Below are positions 5,186 through 13,208 of a stretch of 13,208 bases of DNA, piece by piece. Numbering within the stretch: position 1 is the stretch's first letter; every line of letters starts with the position of its first letter. Position numbers and translations under genes: made by a program. The notes under the pieces are model-generated. The model was given only the letters and a program-made list of their open reading frames with translations, was not told where the DNA came from and did no database searches. The stretch is from CBDULX01 sp048550535 (GTDB taxonomy: Bacteria > Pseudomonadota > Gammaproteobacteria > SZUA-229), in assembly GCA_048550535.1 (NCBI GenBank), contig JBLYYN010000309.1, positions 1 through 13,208 on the forward strand, in the 5' to 3' direction.

Positions 5186-7444
5186 CTAGTCGTTCTGAAT
5201 CACCTCGATGCTATCCACTTTCTGATAACCCCTGGGTAACTTCAGGCCCCGTTTACCACGCTCATCCGCATGTTCATCGACTTCCTGGGCACTCATGGTT
5301 TTATGTTTCTTACCGGCATACACGGTGAGTTTTTCACCGTCCTGGATCAGATCAATGACAGCAATCCATTCATCATCAGCTTTCAATTTGGCTGGAGGCA
5401 CATTGATAATTTTATTACCCTTACCCCTGGCCATTTGTGGCAGTTCATTGAGCGGTGTCACCAGCATATGCCCCTCCGAACTAATGGCCACGATCCAGTC
5501 TTCTTCCACACTGCGCACCGCTACCGGCGGCAACACTTTGGCACCGGGTTGCACCTTGAGGAATGCCTTACCGGCCTTATTTCGGGAATGCAGATCACCG
5601 AGCTTACAGACAAAACCATAACCATAGCTGGTAGTGAACAGGTACAGCTCGTCTGGCTGTCCGATTAAGGCCGACACAAAACTGGCGCCAGGGGGTGGAT
5701 TAAAGCGTCCGGTGAGCGGCTCACCCTGTCCTCTGGCCGAAGGCAGGGTATGTGCCTGTAAGGTATAGGCACGGCCGCTACTGTCCAGGAACACGGCCAG
5801 TTGATTACTCTTACCCATTGCCGAAGACTGATATTCATCGCCGGCTTTATAGCTCAACTTATCGACATCAACATCATGGCCTTTAGCGGAACGCACCCAG
5901 CCTTTTTGCGACAATACAACAGTAATGGCCTCGCTGGGTATCAGTGCTGTTTCATCCATGGCCTGGGCTGCTTCACGAGCGACTATGGGTGAACGACGTT
6001 TGTCACCATAGGTTTCCGCATCGTCCAGAATTTCTTTCTTGATCAGTGTCTTCAGTCGCTGATCTGAACTCAGCAATTTTTCCAGTTGGGCTTTTTCCAG
6101 CGCCAGCTCTTCCTGTTCTTCCCTGATTTTCATTTCTTCAAGGCGAGCCAGTTGACGTAAGCGGGTATCGAGAATGTAATCGGTCTGCAGCTCGGTGAGC
6201 TTGAAGCGTTTCATCAACACCGGTTTAGGCTTGTCGTTTTCCCGAATAATCTTGATCACTTCATCGATATTCAGGAAGGCAATCAATAAACCTTCCAGCA
6301 GGTGCAGGCGGTTATTTACTTTATCCAGTCGCCAGTTAAGGCGATTGCGTACAGTCTGGGTACGATATTTCAACCATTCCTTGAGAATGTCACGAATATT
6401 TTTCACCGCAGGACGACCATCGATTCCAATCATGTTCATATTGACACGATAGGTACGTTCCAGATCAGTGGTGGCAAACAGGTGATTCATTAACTGCTCG
6501 CTATCCACCCGGTTTGAACGTGGCACTATGACCAGGCGGGTTGGATTTTCGTGGTCCGATTCATCACGAATATCCTCTACCATGGGCAATTTTTTCGTCG
6601 TCATCTGGAGCGCAATCTGTTCCAGAATCTTGTTACCGGAAACCTGATAGGGCAATGCGGTGATAATAATTTCACCATTATCTTTTTCATATCTTGCCCG
6701 CGCACGGATACTGCCATGCCCCGTGTGATACATGGCGAGTATTTCATCCCGTGGCGTGATAATCTCTGCCTCGGTGGGGTAATCCGGTCCCTGAATATGG
6801 GTGCAGAGTTGTTCCACCGTGGCCTTGGGCTCATCCAGCAGACGTATGCAGGCGGTGGCTACTTCTTTTAGATTATGGGGCGGAATATCGGTAGCCATAC
6901 CCACCGCGATGCCAGTAGAACCGTTTAATATCACATTAGGCAATCGGGCCGGTAAAGATCTGGGTTCATCCATGGTGCCATCAAAATTAGGCACCCAGTC
7001 AACCGTACCCTGCCCCAGTTCCTGCAGTAATACTTCGGCATATTTCGCCAACCGTGATTCGGTATAACGCATGGCAGCAAAGGATTTAGGATCATCCGGG
7101 GAGCCCCAGTTACCCTGGCCATCCACCAGTGGATAACGGTAAGAAAAACTCTGTGCCATGAGTACCATGGCTTCATAACAGGCACTGTCACCATGGGGAT
7201 GAAATTTACCCAGCACGTCACCCACGGTACGGGCCGACTTTTTATACTTGGCCGAAGCGTTCAGACCCAGTTCCGACATGGCATACACAATACGTCGTTG
7301 TACTGGCTTTAAACCATCGCCAATAAACGGCAGAGCACGATCCAGAATCACGTACATGGAATAATCCAGATACGCCTTCTCGGTAAAATCCGCCAGCGGT
7401 TGACGTTCTATGCCTTCGTAATTTAAATCGTCTTGTTCGGACAT
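5186..7444 (-). CDS. parC: DNA topoisomerase IV subunit A
   Basis: A 752-residue type IIA topoisomerase A subunit, the same length as E. coli ParC. It cuts and rejoins DNA to unlink daughter chromosomes, acting as a ParC2ParE2 tetramer. The catalytic tyrosine is Tyr127 in AAMRYTE. The winged-helix DNA-gate motif is HPHGDSACYE (82-91), followed by the tower and coiled-coil region and a C-terminal beta-pinwheel (about 495-745). The C-terminal half lacks a clear gyrase QRRGG-type box, favouring ParC over GyrA, as does the neighbouring parE. Ser87 and Glu91 are the residues normally found in quinolone-sensitive enzymes. The ATG at 7444 matches the family start but has no clear Shine-Dalgarno. parC follows parE by 108 bases that hold repeat copy B. 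Confidence 0.97.
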   Translation of the reverse strand: MSEQDDLNYEGIERQPLADFTEKAYLDYSMYVILDRALPFIGDGLKPVQRRIVYAMSELGLNASAKYKKSARTVGDVLGKFHPHGDSACYEAMVLMAQSFSYRYPLVDGQGNWGSPDDPKSFAAMRYTESRLAKYAEVLLQELGQGTVDWVPNFDGTMDEPRSLPARLPNVILNGSTGIAVGMATDIPPHNLKEVATACIRLLDEPKATVEQLCTHIQGPDYPTEAEIITPRDEILAMYHTGHGSIRARARYEKDNGEIIITALPYQVSGNKILEQIALQMTTKKLPMVEDIRDESDHENPTRLVIVPRSNRVDSEQLMNHLFATTDLERTYRVNMNMIGIDGRPAVKNIRDILKEWLKYRTQTVRNRLNWRLDKVNNRLHLLEGLLIAFLNIDEVIKIIRENDKPKPVLMKRFKLTELQTDYILDTRLRQLARLEEMKIREEQEELALEKAQLEKLLSSDQRLKTLIKKEILDDAETYGDKRRSPIVAREAAQAMDETALIPSEAITVVLSQKGWVRSAKGHDVDVDKLSYKAGDEYQSSAMGKSNQLAVFLDSSGRAYTLQAHTLPSARGQGEPLTGRFNPPPGASFVSALIGQPDELYLFTTSYGYGFVCKLGDLHSRNKAGKAFLKVQPGAKVLPPVAVRSVEEDWIVAISSEGHMLVTPLNELPQMARGKGNKIINVPPAKLKADDEWIAVIDLIQDGEKLTVYAGKKHKTMSAQEVDEHADERGKRGLKLPRGYQKVDSIEVIQND

Positions 7445-7474
7445 TCAATCAATACCGTTTTAATAATATTATTC

Positions 7475-7546
7475 TTGCCACAGAGACACAGAGTGCACAG
7501 AGTTTATAAATTTACATATTCTCTGTGTTCTCCGTGACTCTGCGGC
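7475..7546. repeat. inverted-repeat element, copy B (three-unit arms, short interior)
   Basis: The left arm (7477-7502) and right arm (7521-7546) pair at 21 of 26 positions across an 18-base AT-rich interior. Arm structure and unit spacing equal those of copy A: CACAGAG units at 7479-7485, 7487-7493 and 7496-7502, with complements at 7521-7527, 7530-7536 and 7538-7544. Left arm differs from left arm and right from right at only two positions each between the copies, and both copies share the altered middle unit CTCCGTG. The two therefore have the same orientation and a common origin. It starts 6 bases past the parE stop, inside the parE-parC transcript. Confidence 0.8.
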
Positions 7547-7552
7547 TAGCAT

Positions 7553-9436
7553 TTAAACTTCAGCCAGGTCGCCTTTCTTCTCCAGCCAGGTTTTGCGGTC
7601 GGAGGCGCGTTTTTTCGCCAGCAACATGTCCATCATCTTGTTGCTGTTATCGCCTGGCTCCACCACCAGCTGTACCAGGCGACGGGTATCCGGAGCAATC
7701 GAGGTTTCTCTCAACTGCAGAGGATTCATCTCACCCAGGCCTTTGAAGCGGGTGACCTGTACCTTGCCTTTTTTCTTCTCTGCAGAGATCCTATCCAGCA
7801 CTCCCTGTTTTTCTGCTTCATCCAGGGCATAGAACACTTCCTTACCGACATCGATACGAAATAAAGGCGGCATGGCCACATAGACATGACCGGCTTCCGC
7901 CAGGGCTCGGAAATGTCGCAGGAACAAAGCACACAATAAAGTGGCAATGTGATATCCATCAGAGTCGGCATCGGCCAGGATACAGACTTTACCGTAGCGT
8001 AAACCTTGCAGATCCATACTACCTGGGTCTACGCCTATAGCGACCGAAATATCATGCACTTCCTGTGACGCCAGTACCTGTTCCGGATCGACTTCCCAGG
8101 TATTAAGGATTTTTCCACGCAAAGGCATAATCGCCTGAAATTGACGATCTCGGGCCTGTTTCGCAGAACCACCCGCTGAATCCCCTTCCACCAGAAACAA
8201 CTCGGTGCGCTCCAGGTCACTGGCACTGCAATCCGCCAGTTTACCGGGCAAGGCCGGGCCGGAAGTGACTTTTTTACGTGCCACTTTTTTCCCCGCCCGC
8301 AGACGCTTCTGGGCATTATCTATGGCCAGTAAAGCGATACGTTCACCATCTTCGGTATGCTGATTCAACCATAAACTAAAGGCATCTTTAACCACACCGG
8401 AGACAAAAGGCGCACATTCCCGGGATGACAAACGCTCCTTGGTTTGACCTGAGAACTGTGGGTCTTCCATTTTTACTGACAGAATGTAACTCACACGATC
8501 CCATACGTCCTCAGGACTTATCTTTACTCCCCTGGGCAGCAGGTTACGGAATTCACAGAATTCACGCACTGCTTCAGTCAAACCGGTACGTAATCCATTG
8601 ACATGGGTACCGCCCTGGGAAGTCGGAATCAGGTTAACATAGGATTCTGTGATGGCTTCACCAGCTTCCGGCAACCAGAGCAAGGCCCAGTCTACCGCTT
8701 CATGCTCACTGGCCAGGCTACCAATGAAAGGCTCTGCCGGTAATAACTCATAATCTTTTAATGATTCAATAAGGTAATCACAGAGACCATCTTCATAAAA
8801 CCATTCATTACTTTCACCGCTGGCTTCATCGGTGAAAGCTACCTGCAAACCTGGACATAATACGGCCTTGGCTCTCAGCACATGGCGTAAACGAGCCAGG
8901 GAAAACTTGGCCGTCTCGAAATACCTGGCTTCCGGCCAAAAACGGAGATAGGTGCCGGTATTTTTTTTGCCCACCGTGCCAATTTCTTCCAGCTCACTCA
9001 CCTTTTCACCATGGGCAAAGGCTATGGAATATTCCTTACCATTTCGTCGTATATTTGCTTCCAGCCGATCAGACAGGGCATTAACCACGGATACACCCAC
9101 TCCGTGCAGCCCGCCGGAGAACTGGTAGTTTTTATTGGAAAATTTACCACCGGCATGTAACTTGGTCAGGATTACCTCGACCCCGGGAATACCCTGTTCC
9201 GGGTGAATATCCACCGGCATACCACGACCATCGTCCAGCACCGCCAGGGAACCGTCTTTAAACAGGGTAATTTCGATGCGGCTGGCATGGCCAGCCACGG
9301 CCTCATCGACACTGTTATCGATCACTTCCTGGGCCAGATGATTAGGCCGGGTGGTGTCGGTATACATGCCTGGACGTTTCTGTACCGGCTCCAGGCCGGT
9401 CAGGACTTCTATGGCTGAAGCGTCATATGAACTCAT
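7553..9436 (-). CDS. parE: DNA topoisomerase IV subunit B
   Basis: A 627-residue ATPase subunit of topoisomerase IV (E. coli ParE has 630). The GHKL ATP-binding motifs are EVIDNSVDEA (37-46), DDGRGMP (68-74) and GGLHGVGVSVVNALS (108-122). A transducer domain with PTSQGGTHVNG (271-281) follows. The TOPRIM domain has EGDSAGG (417-423) and the metal-binding DADSDG (489-494). The C-terminal MNPLQLRETSI (570-580) is typical. The length, without the roughly 165-residue insertion of many gammaproteobacterial GyrB proteins, and the parC neighbour support ParE. It powers strand passage through ATP-driven clamping. The ATG at 9436 is preceded by a modest GAG. The gene is first in a parE-parC unit and divergent from addA. 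A TTGACA (9483-9488) lies upstream but has no matching -10 at a proper distance. Confidence 0.97.
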   Translation of the reverse strand: MSSYDASAIEVLTGLEPVQKRPGMYTDTTRPNHLAQEVIDNSVDEAVAGHASRIEITLFKDGSLAVLDDGRGMPVDIHPEQGIPGVEVILTKLHAGGKFSNKNYQFSGGLHGVGVSVVNALSDRLEANIRRNGKEYSIAFAHGEKVSELEEIGTVGKKNTGTYLRFWPEARYFETAKFSLARLRHVLRAKAVLCPGLQVAFTDEASGESNEWFYEDGLCDYLIESLKDYELLPAEPFIGSLASEHEAVDWALLWLPEAGEAITESYVNLIPTSQGGTHVNGLRTGLTEAVREFCEFRNLLPRGVKISPEDVWDRVSYILSVKMEDPQFSGQTKERLSSRECAPFVSGVVKDAFSLWLNQHTEDGERIALLAIDNAQKRLRAGKKVARKKVTSGPALPGKLADCSASDLERTELFLVEGDSAGGSAKQARDRQFQAIMPLRGKILNTWEVDPEQVLASQEVHDISVAIGVDPGSMDLQGLRYGKVCILADADSDGYHIATLLCALFLRHFRALAEAGHVYVAMPPLFRIDVGKEVFYALDEAEKQGVLDRISAEKKKGKVQVTRFKGLGEMNPLQLRETSIAPDTRRLVQLVVEPGDNSNKMMDMLLAKKRASDRKTWLEKKGDLAEV

Positions 9437-9500
9437 TCACACATCTCATTATTGTCACATTGCGCAGGAACTATACATGGCCTGTCAACAAAATAGAATC

Positions 9501-9529
9501 TTGGCGGTTCACAAAATACCCCTTATGCT
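9501..9529 (+). promoter_or_regulatory. candidate sigma-70 promoter of the addA-like gene
   Basis: TTGGCG (9501-9506) and TATGCT (9524-9529) are separated by exactly 17 bases in the 99-base divergent region between parE and addA. The expected transcript start would fall on or within a base or two of the addA ATG, so the mRNA would have no leader. Each hexamer matches its consensus at four of six positions. Confidence 0.42.
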
Positions 9530-9535
9530 ATAGCA
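9526..9535. repeat. 10-base perfect palindrome touching the addA start codon
   Basis: TGCTATAGCA reads the same on both strands and ends one base before the addA ATG, overlapping the candidate -10. It could be a small operator or a chance AT-rich palindrome. Confidence 0.35.
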
Positions 9536-12500
9536 ATGAGTCTAGAAGCCGCCAATCCCACCATCAATGCCAGCGTTGCCGCTTCAGCCGGCAGTGGCAA
9601 AACCTGGCTGCTGGTAACCCGAATACTGCGCCTGTTGCTGGAAGGCGTCGATCCAGGCGGCATTCTCGCCCTTACCTTCACTCGCAAAGCCGCCGGTGAA
9701 ATGCAACAACGCCTGGCCGAGCGCTTGCGTGAACTGGCCATTGTAGAGCAGGAAAAACTCGATGCCATGCTTGCAGAACTTGGCCTGGATGCCAATGATG
9801 AGTTAAGACAAAAGGCTCGCCTGTTATACGAACAGCATCAATATTGTGATTATCCGGTGCGCAGCCAGACTTTCCATTCTTTCTGTCAGGACATATTATC
9901 TCGATTTCCCCTGGAAGCAGACGTACCACCGGGCTTTGATTTGCTGGAAAGTAGCAGTTTACTCATCGAACAGGCCAGAGATGCGCTGATGACCGAAGCC
10001 ACTCTGAATATGGACGGTCAACTGGCCAGGGATTTACAGGCACTTTTGAATGCCTGCAATAGTTTGTCTAATATGCAAAAGGTGCTGTATGGTTTTCTGC
10101 ATCAACGCAGCGACTGGTGGGCTTTTACCGAAACCGCCGATAATCCGCTTAGCTATGCGAGCGAAACCCTGGCACGACAACTGGACATCGAAGCCGATTC
10201 CAATCCCCTGGACAATTTTTTCAATCCCCAAATTCTTGAAGAATTAAAAGAATTTGCAGGACTGCTGGCCATAAATAATACCAAAACCAATATTGGCTTT
10301 GCTGATCAAATTGCCATGTCCCTTGCCAGTGAAAAACACAATGAAATTTCATTTCAACAAATTTATGAATGTTTTTTCACCAAAGACGATAAAGCTCGAT
10401 CTCGAAAAGACGGCCCTACTTTGCGAAAAAAAATGGGTGATGACAAGGCCGATCGACTATTTGAATTGATCCATCGTTTAACTACACAATTAGAAGACAC
10501 CATCGATCGCATCAACCGCCTGAAAACCTGTGAACTCAATCGACTCTGGTATATCTGTGGTCAGACCTTTGTCGATCACTACCAGCGCCTGAAACGCCAG
10601 CAACGCTTACTGGATTTCACTGATCTGGAATGGCGCAGTTATCAACTGCTGCAACATTCGGAAAATGCACTCTGGGTACAGTACAAACTCGATCAAGCTA
10701 TCGAACATCTTCTGGTGGATGAATTCCAGGACACCAACCCTACTCAATGGCAACTGATACTACCCTTACTGGAAGAAATAGCGGCCAGCTCAGAGACCGA
10801 GCCACGTAGTATTTTCCTGGTGGGTGACGAAAAACAATCCATCTACAGTTTCCGTCGCGCCAAACCGGAATTACTAAGCCAGGCGGCTCACTGGCTGCAG
10901 CAACATCTAGACGCCAGGGCCTTCCCCATGAACAAATCCTGGCGCTCATCCCCGGCGATTATTCAATGCGTCAATCAGGTGTTCGAACAGGAATCCTTCA
11001 AAACCACTTTACCCGGCTTCAAACCCCACGACACTCACCGTCCAGAATTGCCGGGTAAAGTATGTTTGTTAGCTATTAATCGTCAACCTGAAAAAAATGA
11101 TAAGGCCAAACCGGTCGAATTCCGCAACCCCCTGCAACAGCCCAGGCCGGACAAAATCAGTCTTTACCTGAGCGAAGGTAAACAGATTGCCGACCAAATA
11201 CAGCAACTGGTCAGGGACCAACTGGCAATCGATGATGGCAATAACGCCCACGCCATCGATTACAACGATATATTTATACTGGTTCGTAAACGCAGCCATG
11301 TGGCCCAATATGAACGGGCTTTAAGATATGCTGGCATACCCTATCTCGGAGCCAACAAAGGCAGCTTCCTTGATTGCCTTGAAATACAGGACATGGAAGC
11401 CCTGCTGGACACACTACTTACCCCTTTCAATAATCTGGCTCTGGCACAGGTATTAAAATCACCCTTGTTCTCAGCTAGTGATGATCATTTAATGCTGCTG
11501 GCGGAACATAATGTCAGCCCGCTATGGCTGGAACGCATTAATAATTTGCACTCTGAATTAGATATTGAGCATCCATTACACCGGGCCAGTTTATGTCTCA
11601 ATCGCTGGCAAAGTCTGGCCGATAAAATTCCGGTGCATGACCTGCTGGATCGTATTTACTCAGAAGCCGATGTACTGAATCGCTACATGCAGGCTACCCC
11701 TGATGTACTTAAACCCCGGGTAAGGGCCAACCTCAATCGATTCATAGAACTGGCACTGGATCTGGACAGCGGACGCTACCCCAGCCTGATGCATTTTCTA
11801 CAACACCTGAGAAGTTTGAAACGCCTGGCCGATGATGCGCCGGATGAAGCACCGGTGGAAACAGCGGAATCCCGGGTTCGTATTATGACCATCCATGGCA
11901 GTAAAGGGCTGGAAGCCCCTGTGATCTTTCTGGCTGACACACAAATATCTGCTAAAGACACATCGGCATTAACACCTCTGATCGACTGGCCAGTAGAACA
12001 GGCACGACCGCAGGTGTTTCAACTACTACCAGCCAAATCGCAGAACAACAGGATCAGTCAGGGCTTGCTGGAAAAGCAAATAGCCAGCCAGAATAAAGAA
12101 GATGCCAACCTGCTGTATGTGGCACTGACCCGGGCCAAGCAAATGCTGTTTATCAGTGCCACAGAACCTGGCGATAAAGGCCAGAGGAAAGACTGGTATG
12201 GCATCATTAAAACAGGCCTGGAAAATCTTGCCATAGAACAGGCCGATGGTTCACTGGAATATTCATTCGGGAAATTTGAAACGGCGAAAACAAGTTTACA
12301 GCCGGTGCAAACTCGGACTCTCGATATCGATCCCCGTTTACGCACAAAACCAGAGCATTTACCTGCCAGCACCAGCATCATTGCACCCAGCAATACCGTG
12401 CAAACCAGCGATGGACTCTCAGGCGATGAAGATGGTTTAACTCGAGGCATTGCCATTCATCGCTGTCTCGAATTAATGACTCACGACCCCATATGCCCTG

Positions 12501-12919
12501 ACAACAGTATTAAACAAATTCTGGCATCCGAATTATCGCTGCCCCTTCAGGATCCGTTGATTTTACAGGTCATGGATGAAGCCAGAACGGTTATTGAAAA
12601 TGACACGCTGAAAGCCATATTCAAACCGAAAGCGTCAATCCTATGTTATAACGAACTGCCTGTGCATTATCAACGAAACCATAAAACGGTTTACGGCATT
12701 GTCGACCGACTGCTGGTTGCTGATAACGAAGTCACTCTGATTGATTACAAGAGCCATCAGCAAGTTACCCTCGACACACTGCAAGCACTGGCAGACACTT
12801 ATCAGCAACAATTACAACTGTATGCGGATGGACTCAAACAGATCTGGCCGGATAAAACCATACGTGCTGCCCTTTTATTCACCCACATTTCCTGTTTACA
12901 CTATGTGCAAATTAAATAA
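9536..12919 (+). CDS. addA: AddA/RecB-like UvrD-type helicase with C-terminal nuclease domain
   Basis: A 1127-residue superfamily 1 helicase fused to a nuclease. Helicase motifs in order: Walker A SAGSGKT (17-23), motif Ia ALTFTRKAAGEM (45-56), Walker B VDEFQDT (394-400), motif III VGDEKQSIYSFR (429-440), motif IV KSWRSSPAI (467-475), motif V MTIHGSKGLE (784-793) and motif VI LLYVALTRAK (859-868). A PD-(D/E)XK nuclease follows: His975 in GIAIHRCLE, Asp1057 in GIVDRL, and Asp1070/Lys1072 in LIDYKS, then YQQQLQLYA. All key residues are intact. Length and architecture match AddA of the AddAB double-strand-break resection complex, but no addB is in the window: the gene upstream is divergent parE. 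RecB is an alternative name, less likely on overall fit. The start is firm, since an in-frame TAG at 9494 precedes it with no other start codon between. There is no Shine-Dalgarno. A CnoX-type gene follows after 15 bases. Confidence 0.88.
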   Translation: MSLEAANPTINASVAASAGSGKTWLLVTRILRLLLEGVDPGGILALTFTRKAAGEMQQRLAERLRELAIVEQEKLDAMLAELGLDANDELRQKARLLYEQHQYCDYPVRSQTFHSFCQDILSRFPLEADVPPGFDLLESSSLLIEQARDALMTEATLNMDGQLARDLQALLNACNSLSNMQKVLYGFLHQRSDWWAFTETADNPLSYASETLARQLDIEADSNPLDNFFNPQILEELKEFAGLLAINNTKTNIGFADQIAMSLASEKHNEISFQQIYECFFTKDDKARSRKDGPTLRKKMGDDKADRLFELIHRLTTQLEDTIDRINRLKTCELNRLWYICGQTFVDHYQRLKRQQRLLDFTDLEWRSYQLLQHSENALWVQYKLDQAIEHLLVDEFQDTNPTQWQLILPLLEEIAASSETEPRSIFLVGDEKQSIYSFRRAKPELLSQAAHWLQQHLDARAFPMNKSWRSSPAIIQCVNQVFEQESFKTTLPGFKPHDTHRPELPGKVCLLAINRQPEKNDKAKPVEFRNPLQQPRPDKISLYLSEGKQIADQIQQLVRDQLAIDDGNNAHAIDYNDIFILVRKRSHVAQYERALRYAGIPYLGANKGSFLDCLEIQDMEALLDTLLTPFNNLALAQVLKSPLFSASDDHLMLLAEHNVSPLWLERINNLHSELDIEHPLHRASLCLNRWQSLADKIPVHDLLDRIYSEADVLNRYMQATPDVLKPRVRANLNRFIELALDLDSGRYPSLMHFLQHLRSLKRLADDAPDEAPVETAESRVRIMTIHGSKGLEAPVIFLADTQISAKDTSALTPLIDWPVEQARPQVFQLLPAKSQNNRISQGLLEKQIASQNKEDANLLYVALTRAKQMLFISATEPGDKGQRKDWYGIIKTGLENLAIEQADGSLEYSFGKFETAKTSLQPVQTRTLDIDPRLRTKPEHLPASTSIIAPSNTVQTSDGLSGDEDGLTRGIAIHRCLELMTHDPICPDNSIKQILASELSLPLQDPLILQVMDEARTVIENDTLKAIFKPKASILCYNELPVHYQRNHKTVYGIVDRLLVADNEVTLIDYKSHQQVTLDTLQALADTYQQQLQLYADGLKQIWPDKTIRAALLFTHISCLHYVQIK

Positions 12920-12934
12920 AGGTACGAGAATAGA

Positions 12935-13208
12935 ATGAGTGACTCCCCCTACATCTTTGATGCCACCACTGATAATTTCCAGCAGGGTGTGATTGATAAT
13001 TCCCACCAGGTCCCGGTCGTGGTGGACTTCTGGGCAGACTGGTGCCAGCCCTGCAAAATACTCATGCCCTTACTGGAAAAGCTGGTGACTGAATATAACG
13101 GCGGATTTGTTCTGGCCAAAGTAAATACAGAACAACAGCAACAACTGGCCGCTGAACATGCCGTTCGCAGCATTCCAACAGTCAAAATCTATCGCCATGG
13201 CAAGGTGG
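12935..13208 (+). CDS. cnoX: CnoX (YbbN)-like thioredoxin-fold co-chaperone, partial
   Basis: The first 91 codons are inside the window and the gene runs off its end. The thioredoxin fold is shown by VVVDFWADWCQPCK (active-site Cys37 and Cys40 as WCQPC) and the cis-proline region RSIPTV (Pro81). The phrases SPYIFDATTDNF (4-15) and LMPLLEKL (43-50) are typical of YbbN/CnoX proteins, which continue into a TPR-like domain and pass chlorine-damaged clients to GroEL and DnaK. That C-terminal part is not visible here, so a plain thioredoxin remains possible. Classical thioredoxin has WCGPC and E. coli CnoX has SQHC; this form keeps a CXXC and may be redox-active. The ATG has a GAG six bases upstream and lies 15 bases after addA, probably in the same transcript. 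Confidence 0.8.
   Translation, partial: MSDSPYIFDATTDNFQQGVIDNSHQVPVVVDFWADWCQPCKILMPLLEKLVTEYNGGFVLAKVNTEQQQQLAAEHAVRSIPTVKIYRHGKV

Noticed and set aside
5270..5668. A 132-codon open frame antisense to parC, and several similar ones within parC, parE and addA.
   Set aside because: They lie fully inside strongly supported genes, show low-complexity or implausible protein sequence with no motifs, and have no promoter or ribosome-binding site of their own. They are coding-strand shadows.
9483..9488. Perfect TTGACA on the minus strand upstream of parE, considered as its -35.
   Set aside because: The nearest -10-like sequence (TATAGT, 9470-9475) is only 7 bases away, and no acceptable hexamer lies at 16-18 bases. 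The parE promoter is left uncalled.

Overview
The window looks like chromosomal DNA from a gammaproteobacterium whose order I cannot name. It carries a ParE/ParC pair close in length to the E. coli proteins, an E. coli-type HtpX, an HspQ, and a CnoX (YbbN)-type thioredoxin. Base composition is fairly balanced and coding density is high. I see no phage, insertion sequence, CRISPR, tRNA or rRNA signatures. It reads as a housekeeping and stress-response region, not an accessory island.

Layout, left to right. A possible tail of an upstream gene overlaps a stand-alone alpha/beta hydrolase (103-858, +) of the family usually fused to OsmC. Convergent to it are two tandem PilZ-domain proteins (1092-1418 and 1498-1842, -), then a 319-base gap with no recognisable gene. 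Next, all on the minus strand, comes a protein-quality-control group: hspQ (3122-3436) followed by an M48 metalloprotease (2162-3085) as a probable two-gene operon, a two-helix small membrane protein of unknown function (3596-3814), and canonical htpX (4029-4916) with a candidate sigma-32-like promoter.

The topoisomerase IV genes parE (7553-9436) and parC (5186-7444) follow in transcription order parE-parC, also on the minus strand. Just past each stop codon lies one copy of the same inverted-repeat element, whose arms are each built of three 7-base units. Divergent from parE, across 99 bases, is a 1127-residue AddA/RecB-like helicase-nuclease (9536-12919, +). It is followed after 15 bases by the start of a CnoX-like thioredoxin (12935 to the window end). 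No addB partner gene is in the window.

Functionally the region combines chromosome topology and segregation (topoisomerase IV), double-strand-break processing (AddA-like), membrane and cytosolic protein quality control (HtpX, M48 paralogue, HspQ, CnoX) and c-di-GMP reception (PilZ). I found no clear new multi-gene system. The items most worth a second look are the repeat pair after parE and parC, the AddA without AddB and its possibly leaderless start, the hspQ-M48 pairing, and the hydrolase lacking its OsmC half.
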